Program-made: the position numbers and the translations under genes | Source of the DNA: Acestrorhynchus altus | Lineage: Eukaryota > Chordata > Actinopteri > Characiformes > Acestrorhynchidae | Direction: 5' to 3' | Length of the DNA stretch: 64,000 bases | NCBI GenBank assembly: GCA_034509495.1 | Contig: CM067503.1 | Coordinates: forward strand, 26,321,268-26,385,267 | Shown here: positions 34,881 to 47,262 of the stretch, in pieces | How the letters are laid out: each line of letters starts with the position of its first letter | How positions within the stretch are numbered: position 1 is the first letter of the stretch | The notes under the pieces: model-generated | The model's database searches: none | What the model saw: only the letters and a program-made list of their open reading frames with translations | What the model was told of the DNA's origin: nothing

Positions 34881-34945
34881 TTTCTAACTTAACTTAACAC
34901 TAAACAACACTAACAAATAACAACGTAAATAAATAATAAGAATAA

Positions 34946-34947
34946 TG

Positions 34948-34997
<50 letters not shown>
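34946..34997 (+). repeat. (AAT)n microsatellite at LINE end
   Basis: About 17 AAT units. In LINE orientation it is (ATT)n at the 3' side of the pol frame. Confidence 0.92.
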
Positions 34998-34998
<1 letters not shown>

Positions 34999-35031
34999 GA
35001 TAAATAATAAATAGTGTAGCCCACAAAAACC

Positions 35032-35047
35032 TGTGTGTGTGTGTGTG

Positions 35048-35101
<54 letters not shown>
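35032..35101 (+). repeat. (GT)n(GA)n compound microsatellite
   Basis: About 29 GT units, one interruption (GC), then about six GA units. It lies inside the 3' part of the LINE remnant and gives the spurious His-Thr frames on the minus strand. Confidence 0.92.
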
Positions 35102-36744
35102 CCTTTTTTTTTATTGTGTATCTCAGCATACGAAAGCATTCTGTGAGGAAGTGCAGTTTGTCTCTGTTCTGTTCATTTGGCACGTTCATTCCTGGTTCTC
35201 CAGAGTGAACCCAGGACCCACAGTCGGCTGGTGATCTATTGAGTCTGTACTTCGTCAGGGTGGTCTTCAGTTTGAGATCAGTTACTGTGCTCAGGTAATC
35301 TATCACAATCTACTGTCACTTTAAATAGCAATGCATTTTACTCAGTGATTTTGTTTGCTTTGGTCTCATTGTTGTGTGTTAGTGTGTGCTACTGTTTCTG
35401 TCAAATTGTTGATTGGTATGTGTGGGACTCCCACACTTCACCGCCATGAAGGGCAATAGGTTCAATTACTACAGATTTGAATATTTTTAGTCAAAATCTA
35501 AAATGGAATTTCTGAAAAAAAAAGGCTTAATGATTCTGTGTGCCTTTTTTGTTTCAAGTTGACCACTGATTGTTTAAAATTAGTAGAGGAACTGATTGTG
35601 ATAAGGAAATAACTATAGTTGTAGTGCTCATTTGTACCAATTTAAATGTGTGTTTTGGTTCCCTGGAGATCTGGATCTTTTCTGGAAACATCATAATCTT
35701 TGTCTTTTCAGGTTTATCAAAGCAGGCCCAGGTTCGACAGTACTGCTCCAGCAGGTCCAGGTTCAGGATGCAAACCCTGCTCTGTGGGGTAGTAGGGCCA
35801 GTTTTTCTTGAGTAGAGCAGGAACTTGATTCTTATGCTGAGACTGTTGTAGAGACTCTTTTTAATATTTTAGCCACTGTCCTCCCTCAGGAATTCTAAGA
35901 TTCTGGAATTTAAATTGCTGCACATTACTTTCCAGACTACTGTTCACACAGATGCCTCTATAATTATTAGGGTCAAATTTGTCTCTGTTTTTAAAGATTG
36001 TTATTAAACTTGTTATTCATCCAAAGTTCCAGATTTCAGGGAAGTAACTCACACTCAGAAGCAGATTGAACAATTCTAAAATGACCAACTGGATTTTAGC
36101 ATCTCATTAAGGATGCCATCAGGCTCAGATGCCATATTTGTCGTTAGCTTTTATCTTTAATCTCCAAACCAGTAATTTTGAACCCTAAAGCATGTTTATT
36201 ATCTTTAATTGCAAAATGCTAATTTCTCAAGGTTTGTTTATATGAGTTTGGTACCAGAACTTTGCAACAATTCTTAAAAAAAGTGTTTGGAAGTGGTTTG
36301 TCCATCTGTCTCCGTCTTGTATTGCTTTCTAGGCGTTTCTTGATGTAATCATTTTCAACATTCTTTTTCATATTTTGCCATTCCTGGTCTAATCAGTTGT
36401 CTTCTTTTTGAGTTTATATTGATTGGTTCCTTGATTTTCAGCTTTTTTGTCAAAATATTATTTTATTTCACGTCAAAATTGCCACTTGGCCTCTCTCATC
36501 TCTAGACAGAAATATAACAGGCCAATACTGATGTCAGTGTTTTGGCTGTCTTCAATAACACACATGCTTTTTCATGTAATAAAATGTTGTAGTGGGTGTA
36601 GTATAATCTATAATGACAGGAAGAATAGTGGCAAGAGATCACTGAGAGAGCTTCGGGTTCCATATGTTCAGTACACAGTGATTTAAATTCATTGATGTTG
36701 ATTTTAGAAAATGTGCCTTTCCTTTCCTGCCCTGTTAACAAATC

Positions 36745-37212
36745 TGGAGTTCTTTTCCAATCAAAGCTTATCTTTCCATAACTTTATTTTTATATGGTTT
36801 TTGTTCTGTCTATAATGGACTACTCCCTAACAACAAAATAGAACAATCTTTTAAAAATAAAAAGCTTATAACAGAATACACACATTGTATCCACAGTCAA
36901 ATAGTTTCAGTACTATATATATTACTATTAATATATTACTATATACTATATATAAGAATACAATTCCCATTAGAAAATACATACCACTCTAAAATAAATA
37001 TATTTCAAAAATCCATAAAAAAATATTAGTACTATAAAATTTTTGATCACTTATATACTGTCATATATATTTTAGTATTCATTACATTTAAAGAGATATT
37101 TTGCTTTTTTGTTTTAAAGTTGATTGATTAATAATCTTTTCACATTTTAATAAAAATTTCTAATACTTTGAGATTTTGGATCTCTCTCTTGGTTTTATGA
37201 GAATATACACAC

Positions 37213-37256
<44 letters not shown>

Positions 37257-37370
37257 AGAATTGTGAGAATAGAACATTTGTAAGTTGACAAATAAAAATC
37301 CCAGTCAGATTTACTATTTTAGGGTTGTAGTCTGCAGCTAACTAAACAGTTTGCTCTTCTGGAGTCCAGA
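36745..37370. other. Intergenic, very AT-rich, with (GT)n
   Basis: AT-rich with TATATA words near 36905-36960. A (GT)n tract is at 37216-37255. No gene. Confidence 0.5.
37216..37255 (+). repeat. (GT)n microsatellite
   Basis: About 19 GT units preceded by ACACACATATATAT. Confidence 0.92.
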
Positions 37371-37379
37371 AATGGTTTG

Positions 37380-37850
37380 GTGCAAATGTTTAGACCCATG
37401 GTCAAAATTATATTGCTGTGAACAGAAGTGGAAAAAGAGTAGAAGATGAACACCTCCAAGTGACAACGTAAGCATTGAAGGCAATATTTACAAGGTCACT
37501 GAGCAAAGCTGTGTTTAGAGAAAAGAATGATACAACACTACATGAAAAAACACATCCTCACGGTTAAGCAGGGAGGATTGATCAGACTTTGGACTTGTGT
37601 TGGCACAGGGATTATTTTATTGGTAGAAAAAGAATATAATAAATAAAATAAAATAAAATAAATACAAGCCAAGAATCTCACAGAACTAGAAAAAAATTAC
37701 AAAAACATCCAAAAGCAGAGACGCGAAAGACTTGTCAGAGACAGAAAAGTGTTTATATGCCTTGATACATGCCAAAGATGATGTCACTTACTAAGTACTG
37801 AAAATGCAGGGTGCCCAAACAAGCAATTTTTCTAATCATGCTAAATTTCT
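37380..37850 (+). mobile_element. Tc1-like element fragment (degenerate)
   Basis: The frame through ACATCCTCACGGTTAAGCAG gives HILTVKQGGLIRLWTCVGTG, a decayed form of the VKHGGGSIMLWGCFASSGTG block of Tc1 transposases. The 3' side has CTTACTAAGTACTGAAAATG then CAGGGTGCCCAAACAAGC, matching the 3' end of a fish Tc1-like family that I recall ending GGGTGCCCAAACTTTTGC. An (AAATA)n run interrupts it near 37635-37665. Confidence 0.6.
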
Positions 37851-37936
37851 TTTGTTAATTTCCATGGCTCATGGGAATGAATTCAGTGAAGTGGGAGGGA
37901 TGAGCAGTGCTTCAAAAATGAGCACTACTGCAGATT

Positions 37937-37938
<2 letters not shown>

Positions 37939-37992
<54 letters not shown>
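37939..37992 (+). repeat. (GA)n microsatellite
   Basis: About 27 GA units. Confidence 0.93.
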
Positions 37993-37999
<7 letters not shown>

Positions 38000-38569
38000 G
38001 CCTGAGAGACATGCAGAATCAGAGTGTGGCGAATGCTTTTTTCCACAGCAGTTTAGCACCGGACCCTAGAGCCTGGAATGCTGAATCATTTTTCATCCAT
38101 TTCAGAGGGTCACGCACTGCAACTGAGGTAATTCAGATCCTGAAGCCAGCAGCTGTGAGAGGCGGAGGAAGAGCTTAGTTACTGTCAGAGGTCACACACA
38201 CTTTGCACTGATCATGTACAGTGTATTGTAAAGTAAGTGGTATGAGTAAGAGCTGAATCAGCTGCTTCTATGTTCAGCCATTTATGTTGGGCAGCAATCT
38301 GACCATGCTGTGCAGCAGGTTCCTGTAAGAAGCTGGGGGGCCTCCAGCTCTTCAAACTGAATTTCACGCCTGTTGCCGTAAGTCCCAGAACAAAACCTGT
38401 TTTCTGCCCATGTTTTTTTTTTTTGCTCCCACTGCATTGCTCCAGCCCATTCCTTCAGAAGGCAGTCACTCCCCCACTGCTCCCACCCACTTCTGTTTAA
38501 ACTTTTAAAATGAGGGTCTGTGTTACTAATTTATTTTCTAAAACATTTTTACTGTATTATATTTAGAAT

Positions 38570-38745
38570 TGCCTGAAGTAGGAGAAGTCCACAAGTGCCA
38601 TACTTAAAAATCAGAACGAGACCAGTTGAAAAATTATTAAGTTAAAGTTGAAGAATGGTTCACATTTTTACTCAAGTGAAAGTATAAAATTAAATACTCC
38701 TATGTAAAATGTATGTAAAGTAAAAAAAAGTCATATACAACCACT
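38570..38745. mobile_element. Diverged AAGTAAAAGTA-type MITE
   Basis: CTGAAGTAGGAGAAGTCCAC, TTTTTACTCAAGTGAAAGTA and ATGTAAAGTAAAAAAAAGTC resemble the MITE group also seen near 24.9 and 58.8 kb. There are no clear ends. Confidence 0.35.
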
Positions 38746-39077
38746 GAGTTTAAATAATGGTGTATATTAGAACTAATGTAAATTAAAATTAAAATAATAT
38801 AATATATTCTAAGATCTCAAATATGTGACTAAAACGAATGTTCCTCCCTTTTTGCTCAAACTTTAAGTTTAACATTTTATTCTGTTTCAGTATTTGTTGC
38901 TTTTGGTGTCTCAGTTGTATCAAATTAAAATCATTTCAAGCAACCAAAATATAAAAATTACACACCACTGGCTGTTTTTTTTTCCATGGAGAAAGTATAT
39001 ATTGTGTGTACACAACCAGCATCCTTTTGTCAGCAATGGGTTCACTCAGCAGATGCTGGATGTCCTCATACTTTTCA

Positions 39078-39142
39078 ATGTGTGTTTGTGTGTGTGTGCA
39101 TGTGTGCATGTGTGTGTCTGTGTGTGTGTGTGTGTGTGTGTG
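39078..39142 (+). repeat. Compound (GT)n microsatellite
   Basis: TGTGTGTTTGTGTGTGTGTG with GCATGTGTGCATG interruptions, ending in a purer GT run. Confidence 0.88.
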
Positions 39143-39964
39143 TACGCATACTCACCCTCATCCTGTCACATGTGACTTTCTGAAATGGGAGCCAGAAGTC
39201 TAAGCTTTCATCACCTTACATCTGTTCCTAATCCCTGTGTTCTTCAACAGCTCATACTAAAGCACGTCTGCTCTGAGCATTCAGAGCATTTAGAGCTCAC
39301 TCATAGTGCATTATACTCACTACTCACTCATAGTGTTCATTTCATTGCCTTTCATTTAGATTTTTGAATCATAAAAACATTAGTTTCCAGAGACTCAGTT
39401 TCTGCCACTCTCTCTGTGAGACAGCCTGGGCTCCACACAGATGATAGACATGCCAAGTTCCCCAGTTCAGACACTGCTGTGTAGCCCCAGAGGTCAGAGG
39501 TCATGGTGGAGGTCAAATGTCATCAGGTTTTGGAGAGATTGTTATGGAAGATGAAAGAAAAACAAGGTTTGATGTGGTCTCCACAACTGTTACATATTAT
39601 GTTGACAAACGGTGAATCTCTACCTTTGCCTCTTTGACCTCTCTCTCTTCGCCTCTTCATGCTCGATGCTTTTTGTTATTAATACTGTTTATAATTTCTT
39701 TGTCTTCTTTTCTTTTTTCTTCTGATCCTTTTTTTTGCTTTCTGGCCAATATGCCTTTTCACTATGTTTTTCACTCTCACTCTTTGAAAGGCAGAATGAA
39801 TCCTCACTGACGCTTTATTGATCCTTGGCTTTTTCGCTGAATCTTTTGCTCTTCCTCTCTTTAGCTTAGCTGTTTTTTGCATGTCTGAATGGATACAATA
39901 TTAACAAAGTATTAAAATGACAAAAACAGTTAGAGAAAGAACCTGCAATACCGTTCCTTCACAC

Positions 39965-40335
39965 TCTTACAGTGAAGTAGCCTGTAACTGAAGGAGCTTC
40001 ATGCATGGGGTGGGAGTCATTCTACAACATGGATGTTAGCTTAGCTAATCTCTGTCTGTCTCCAACCACCTGCACTGGGTCTAAGGGGCTTCTGATGACA
40101 GAACAGGCCCTCTAAATGAACTTGTTCAGTCTCTTCCTGTCTGCCAGTCCAGTTTGGTGTTTAAGTGAACACCCAGGTACTTGTAAGAGTACATTCTCTC
40201 AATGTCCATTTCCCGGATGTTCACTTATGGAGGGTGAATTGCACCTGCGAAATCCACCACCAGTTCTTTTTGGTCTTTCGCATTTATCTGGATGATTGGA
40301 TGATCGAGTTTCACATCAACTTCTGAAAGTGACAG
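39965..40335 (-). mobile_element. LINE reverse-transcriptase C-terminal fragment (third LINE family)
   Basis: Minus-strand translation with frame changes gives LVVDFAGAIHPP, then REMDIERMYSYKYLGVHLNT, KLDWQTGR, then RACSVIRSPLDPVQVVGDRQ, RLAKLTSML and then DSHPMHEA. The order YKYLGVHLD-KLDW ... RASSVLGSPLDPVQVVGERR ... HPMHE is typical of a fish LINE pol thumb and C-terminus. A stretch between the first and second halves is missing. Dead copy. Confidence 0.7.
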
Positions 40336-40540
40336 GTGAGCTTTTACACGAAGTTAGCAGTGAATGGGATGAACCAGAATGGTGCTCCTCAAAGGTTGAC
40401 CATGTTGTCTGACCTTTGACCATACTGTCAGTTGGTACTGTAGTTAAGATCCAGTTTACAGGTGACTGTCCATACAACATGCTCCAGCATGTCCCAGCAG
40501 CCTCAACCCAGGCTCATTACTAGGGGACCCACTCCCCAGG

Positions 40541-40700
40541 ATCAAACTACTTCCATACATAGTTGATAAGGGAAATGATCAACATATCTGCTGTAATGCT
40601 CAGGGGACTGAAGTAATGATAATGGTTGATGGTATAATAGTAACAGTAGCAGATAATTAGGGTCTGTGTAAATTTACATAAATAAGATGGCAGGGCAACC
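40541..40700 (-). mobile_element. Dispersed repeat (copy 2 of 28.65-kb repeat)
   Basis: GATCAAACTACTTCCATACA, then AGTTGATAAGGGAAATGATC, ATCTGCTGTAATGCTCAGG and ATTAGGGTCTGTGTAAATTT align with 28712-28840. It sits 3' of the LINE fragment at 40.9-41.3 kb, on the far side of an (AAT)n tract, so it may be part of that LINE's 3' UTR. Confidence 0.6.
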
Positions 40701-40837
40701 AGTCTCAAGAAACACTTGAAACTACTGACACTTTTGTCGTGTTTAACATCTAAAGAACATAATAGAAATACAAAAAGCAAACTGAGTCTAAATTTAAACC
40801 TCAAATTAATTATACAATTGGAGAATAATAATACACA

Positions 40838-40873
40838 ATAATAATAATAATAATAATAACAACAACAACAACA

Positions 40874-40914
<41 letters not shown>
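40838..40914 (+). repeat. (AAT)n(AAC)n(AAT)n microsatellite at LINE end
   Basis: AAT units, then about six AAC units, then about 14 AAT units. In LINE orientation this is (ATT)n immediately 3' of the pol remnant, as at 34.95 kb. Confidence 0.92.
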
Positions 40915-40915
<1 letters not shown>

Positions 40916-40919
40916 GATT

Positions 40920-41340
40920 ATAATAATTCTTTGAGTGAATCTGCTCAAAGGATTGTGGCAGAATGTACTGTGAATGTACAGTGTACAGCACTCTTTCTGT
41001 CTGTCCATCTCAATGGCCAGGCTGTGAGTCTGTACTTATCAAGGTTTATTTCAGTTTGAGGGTCAGACAATGTGGTCAGGTAATCTGAAGGTTTATTGTG
41101 GAGCAGCATTGCAGGTTATTCTGAGATTTAGACTGAGATCCCCAGTAGCTGATGTGGTTTTGCTGAAGCTGTTTTTGGTCATTTGCTGGTTCCCAATTGA
41201 TTTGCTGGTTCTCTCTCTTAGTGTGTTTAATGTTTTTTTCCTCTTCTCTGAAGTGTGTGTAGCACATGTGTTCTGGTAGTTCTGTGTTGAGAAATGTGGT
41301 AATAAGTCAGGGAGTTCTAGGATGTGAATCATATTTCATT
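40920..41340 (-). mobile_element. Decayed LINE 3' pol region, copy 2
   Basis: Minus-strand pieces such as HSLAIEMDRQK (about 41010-40980) and RERTSKSIGNQQMTK with DLSLNLRITCNAAPQ (41270-41095) fit the C-terminal and 3' region of the family at 34.9-36.7 kb; both copies share TCAGTTTGAG and GTGGTCAGGTAATCT words on the + strand near their ends. Highly decayed, so the family match is moderate. Confidence 0.5.
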
Positions 41341-43130
41341 GCTTCTATGCCACACTGTTGACGTCACCTCTACCTCTGCAACTGATCTCTTGTAAACAAT
41401 GATTTTCTAAACATTGTGTAATCACTAGCTTCACTAGCTCCACTGAGAAAAATAGAACATTTATGCTTATTACTAAACCTTAATCAACTTCAAAAACATT
41501 GTGTTTAATAAACCAGCCTATCAGATGACATTGTTTCCAAGAGGGTATGAATTTCACATGCACTTTTTACATGAATTAATTTGTATTAAGTGAAGTTTCA
41601 AAACCTTCCTAATAATAACAGACCCTCAGCTGAACTGGGAAAGAGTTTAGTTCATGCTAAAGTTGTAAAAGTTAGCATTGCTCCGCCATTAGATCTACTC
41701 TGGGCACTGATTCCCCATCTAAATGGTAAAACGTTCAGACTTGGCTTCCACTGCTGTACATTGGACATTATTGTTCTCCTCTGCTGTGTGATCATTATGT
41801 GTTAGCATATACATGTGTATATGTAATACATATGTAACATATACACTATTGGTGGGAATGTATGGTTGATTTGAGATAATATCAAATAATTCAAATAATT
41901 TTAGAAATCTAAGAATCTGAATAAGTACATGTATAAAGAAATATACAAATGTGTGAAAAACGTGAATACCTTTAATCTTGTGTTTTGATCTTCAGTTGAA
42001 CTATAATGAGATTAAATGATTAATGATTTTTTTCTTCACTATTATGTCCAAGGTGTTCATAGTGTGCAAATATTAAAAAATAAGCTAAAAAATAAAAATT
42101 CAAAAACAACCCAATGCTGTTTAACAAGAGCCAAGTACAATATCCTGTGCTTTATTTAATTCAGTCGTTCAGGTGCTTTAGTGTGTTATTGGCCTTCATA
42201 TTAATATTTTAATTTTTAATAATACATTTGACCATTGATTCCAGACTGGACTCATTACGACAGTTATGGCTAAATCAGGACTGGGAAATGTTCAGTATCT
42301 CATAATAATGCAACAGTTGCTGTTAGATCCATTGAAATAAAGCTGAACATCATTTCTGTTAATAATCTAATTGAAAATAGTGTTTCATCACCAACAATTG
42401 TTGTCAAAGAAGCAAAATCTCTCATCCATCCAGTTTTGTTTCACTACATACAACAACACAACAAATATAGCTAACCCCGTAACTAACTTACTTAAGCCAT
42501 AATTAATCGGTTAGCATTTAATGTTGGAATCCACATAAACAAGCCTGTTTGGAACTAACCCAGATTAACATGAGTTTAACATGCTAAAGGAGAACTACTT
42601 TTGCCCTATAGACTTTAGCCTTGTAGTCGTCCACCTTTGGAAATACAGTACCTGCATCTTATGGCATGAAGTCACACAAACATGGATCCAACCAGCAGAT
42701 CTCTGCATCTTTAAGCCCTCCCACACAAAGGGTTCCCAGCCCTGGCACAGTTAGACAACACACTTTGTAATTATTCTGTGCCAATCTATGTCTGTGTGGA
42801 AAAAAAACACCGGGACAGTTCCCGTCCATGCTCAGAAGCGTTCAGCCAAGCAATGAAAACGCATGCTTTAAGCAAACCAGATCAAGAAGAAGATACCTTA
42901 ATAGGAATCAAGGACTGAAACAGGATAGAACAATGAGAAAGAAAGCCAGTCTAGTCATGGTAGATTCATAGTAATTAAAAGAAAGATATTGGAGATCTAT
43001 GACACGGAAAGAGGTAACAAATTAATAAACATTTGTATTGTGCAGCTCTATCAGTTTCTGTAATAATAGGCATGGAGTCTTTTACAAAATTATGTATTTT
43101 TCCAAAATAACCAAAACAATATCTCAGTTG

Positions 43131-43232
43131 ACAATAATAATAATCATAATAATAATCACAATAATAATCATAATAATAATCATAATAATAACCATAATAA
43201 TAATAATAATAACAATAATAATAATAACAATC
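43131..43232 (+). repeat. Imperfect (AAT)n / (AATCAT)n tract
   Basis: AATAATAATCATAATAATCA-type units vary between AAT, CAT, CAC and AAC over about 100 bp. It is an old, interrupted trinucleotide repeat and gives the Tyr/Asp-rich minus frame there. Confidence 0.9.
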
Positions 43233-43753
43233 ATATATAATACATAATATATAAGAATAAGTTACATAAATTAGAAAATAAAATCTGTGCACTACATGCA
43301 GCACAAAAAATTCTGTGATGGTTGTTGACAAATTGACTTAATTGTGACTAAACTGTAAAACACTGCTTGCTTTCATACTTTTGGTCTGTAGAGTAGCACA
43401 GAGCAAGTTTCTAGGATGAATAAACTCCTTTGAGTGTCACAGAGTCATGCAAATTGTCCGTAAAGCCAAAATGCATTCTTGGTTTGGCAAACAGGGTGTA
43501 TTGGTTTTTGGAAAACCGAGGTTAAATGTCAGTTTTAGTCTGTAAACAATTGGGGGCAAAAGAACTCTGTGCAAAGTTTTAGAGGCCATGTGACCCACCT
43601 TTTCTCTTGGGTATTGTAAATTCCTCCCCACACTGCCTCCCTGTAGGACCTGCACAGGAGTCATTTAGCCCAACAGCTGGCCTGTTAGACCTGCAACCAG
43701 CTCAACCAGAACCAGCAGAGGAACAGGTCAATGCCAAGGCTTATGAGCTGTTG

Positions 43754-43755
<2 letters not shown>

Positions 43756-43796
<41 letters not shown>
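43756..43796 (+). repeat. (GT)n microsatellite
   Basis: About 20 pure GT units. Confidence 0.93.
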
Positions 43797-43797
<1 letters not shown>

Positions 43798-43882
43798 AAA
43801 ACTTACACCTGAGAGTGATAGGAATGACACAGATTGAGAGAATTAAAGGTCCATTATATAAATACATGCATTCAGTAAAGGA

Positions 43883-44105
43883 GCATTAGAGAGGTCAGGA
43901 TCATCCAACACCTCATCCACAACTCATCCCAAAAGTGAAGGACTATCATTGTAAAGGACACAGTTCCATTGCTCCACGTTCCAACAAAGGGGGGCTTCAT
44001 ACCACTCTAACTCATGTTTGGCATTAATTATGGTGCCAATAAATAATATTTATCTGCTCCAGAGAGTCCGATTCTATTGGCAATTTACACATCTCTGTCA
44101 GTAAT
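43883..44105 (-). mobile_element. Tc1-type MITE, minus orientation, both ends lost
   Basis: On the minus strand it reads CTGACAGAGATGTGTAAATT, GCCAATAGAATCGGACTCTC, TGGAGCAGATAAATATT, then TGGCACCATAATTAATGCCA and GGAACTGTGTCC, ending ATCCTGACCTCTCTAATGC. The same blocks in the same order occur on the + strand at 63150-63420. The terminal repeats are absent. Confidence 0.75.
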
Positions 44106-44109
44106 GAGT

Positions 44110-46590
<2,481 letters not shown>

Positions 46591-46597
46591 ACATTAT

Positions 46598-46645
46598 GGT
46601 TGGTGTAGTGTAGTGTGTAACAACACCTCTCTGCCCACATTCACA
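46598..46645 (+). mobile_element. Possible tRNA-SINE 5' fragment
   Basis: ATGGTTGGTGTAGTGTAGTG then AACAACACCTCTCTGCC resembles the start of the tRNA-like repeat at 53465 (GTGGTTGGTGTGGTGCAACA then ACACCCCC). No B box follows. Confidence 0.3.
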
Positions 46646-46770
46646 TAATAATTTTCAAACATATGTTGCTCTGAGATAAGATTCTCTAACCAATTTTAAG
46701 GTTATTCCCTATGCAATGCAGGTAACACCAGCCTAAAACTTTCTTTACAGACAGTTAACCAGTGTAATTA

Positions 46771-47262
46771 CAGTGGTGGTTGAAAGTTTGCAAACCCTTT
46801 GGTATTTTCTATATTTCTGCATATATTTAAATTAAATAGTAAATAGTAAATAAGGAGAAACAAATCAAACAAATTAAACAAAATTATTACATTTACTTGT
46901 TTATTTATTGATTTAATCCCAATATTATATATCCATGAGTGGCAAAAGTATGTGAATCTTTCTTTCAGTATCTGGTGTAACCCCTTGTGGACCAATAATT
47001 GCAGTTAAACGTTTCTGGTAAATGTTGATTAGTCCTGCACTAATTGTAGCACATTCAACTCTGTTAAGTTGATTGTTTTTCCCCCTTTAACAGATTGCTT
47101 CAGGTCCTTCCACAACATTTGTACTGGGTTAAGGTGAGGACCATTCCAAAACATTAACTTTATTCTTCATTAAACATTATTTGGTAGAACTATTTGTGTG
47201 CTTAGGGTTATTGTCTTGCTGCATGACCCACATTCTTTTGAGATTTTGTTCACAGACACATG
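46771..47262 (-). mobile_element. Tc1/mariner-type DNA transposon, left part
   Basis: It begins CAGTGGTGGTTGAAAGTTTG then CAAACCCTTTGG and runs through ATTTTCTATATTTCTGCATA, GAGTGGCAAAAGTATGTGAA, CTTTCAGTATCTGGTGTAAC, CCATTCCAAAACATTAACTT and TCTTGCTGCATGACCCACAT. I recognise this as the left end and interior of a transposon family very common in fish; its transposase would lie on the minus strand. It stops at 47262, where the tail of an L2-like LINE begins. More of the same family lies at 48490-48780. Confidence 0.75.

Larger units (their letters stand above)
34884..36740 (-). mobile_element. Decayed LINE (non-LTR retrotransposon) pol, copy 1
   Basis: Reading the minus strand with frame changes gives, in order: about 36120-36000, SEPDGILNEMLKSSW then YFPEIWNFG; 36000-35930, IFKNRDKFDPNNYRGICVN; 35800-35740, PTEQGL and DLLEQYCRTWA; 35710-35640, KTKIMMF then REPKHTFKLVQ; 35306-35220, DYLSTVTDLKLKTTLTKYRL; about 35160, LHFLTECFRMLRYTIKK. 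These are the finger, thumb and C-terminal blocks of a LINE reverse transcriptase. The YADD palm segment is deleted. It ends beside (GT)n and (AAT)n tracts. Many stops and shifts show an old, dead copy. The right edge is uncertain. Confidence 0.75.
37851..39950. other. Intergenic with (GA)n and (GT)n tracts
   Basis: No gene. It contains the (GA)n tract at 37939-37992, a fragment of AAGTAAAAGTA-type repeat at 38570-38745, and a compound (GT)n at 39078-39142. The Lys/Arg-rich minus frame at 39679-39882 is a translation of TTTCTTTTCTT-rich DNA. Confidence 0.5.
41345..43880. other. Intergenic with (AAT/AATC)n and (GT)n tracts
   Basis: AT-rich DNA with no gene recognised. A 100-bp imperfect AAT/CAT tract lies at 43131-43232 and a (GT)n tract at 43756-43796. 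Confidence 0.5.

Noticed and set aside
34884..35306. 140-residue frame with His-Thr and poly-Ile stretches
   Set aside because: The repeat parts are (GT)n and (AAT)n; only the first 50 or so residues are LINE pol debris.
39679..39882. Lys/Arg-rich 67-residue frame resembling a basic nuclear protein
   Set aside because: It is the minus-strand translation of TTCTTTTCTT-rich DNA, with no homologous motif.
42975..43331. Tyr/Asp-rich 118-residue frame
   Set aside because: It is an imperfect AAT/CAT microsatellite translation.
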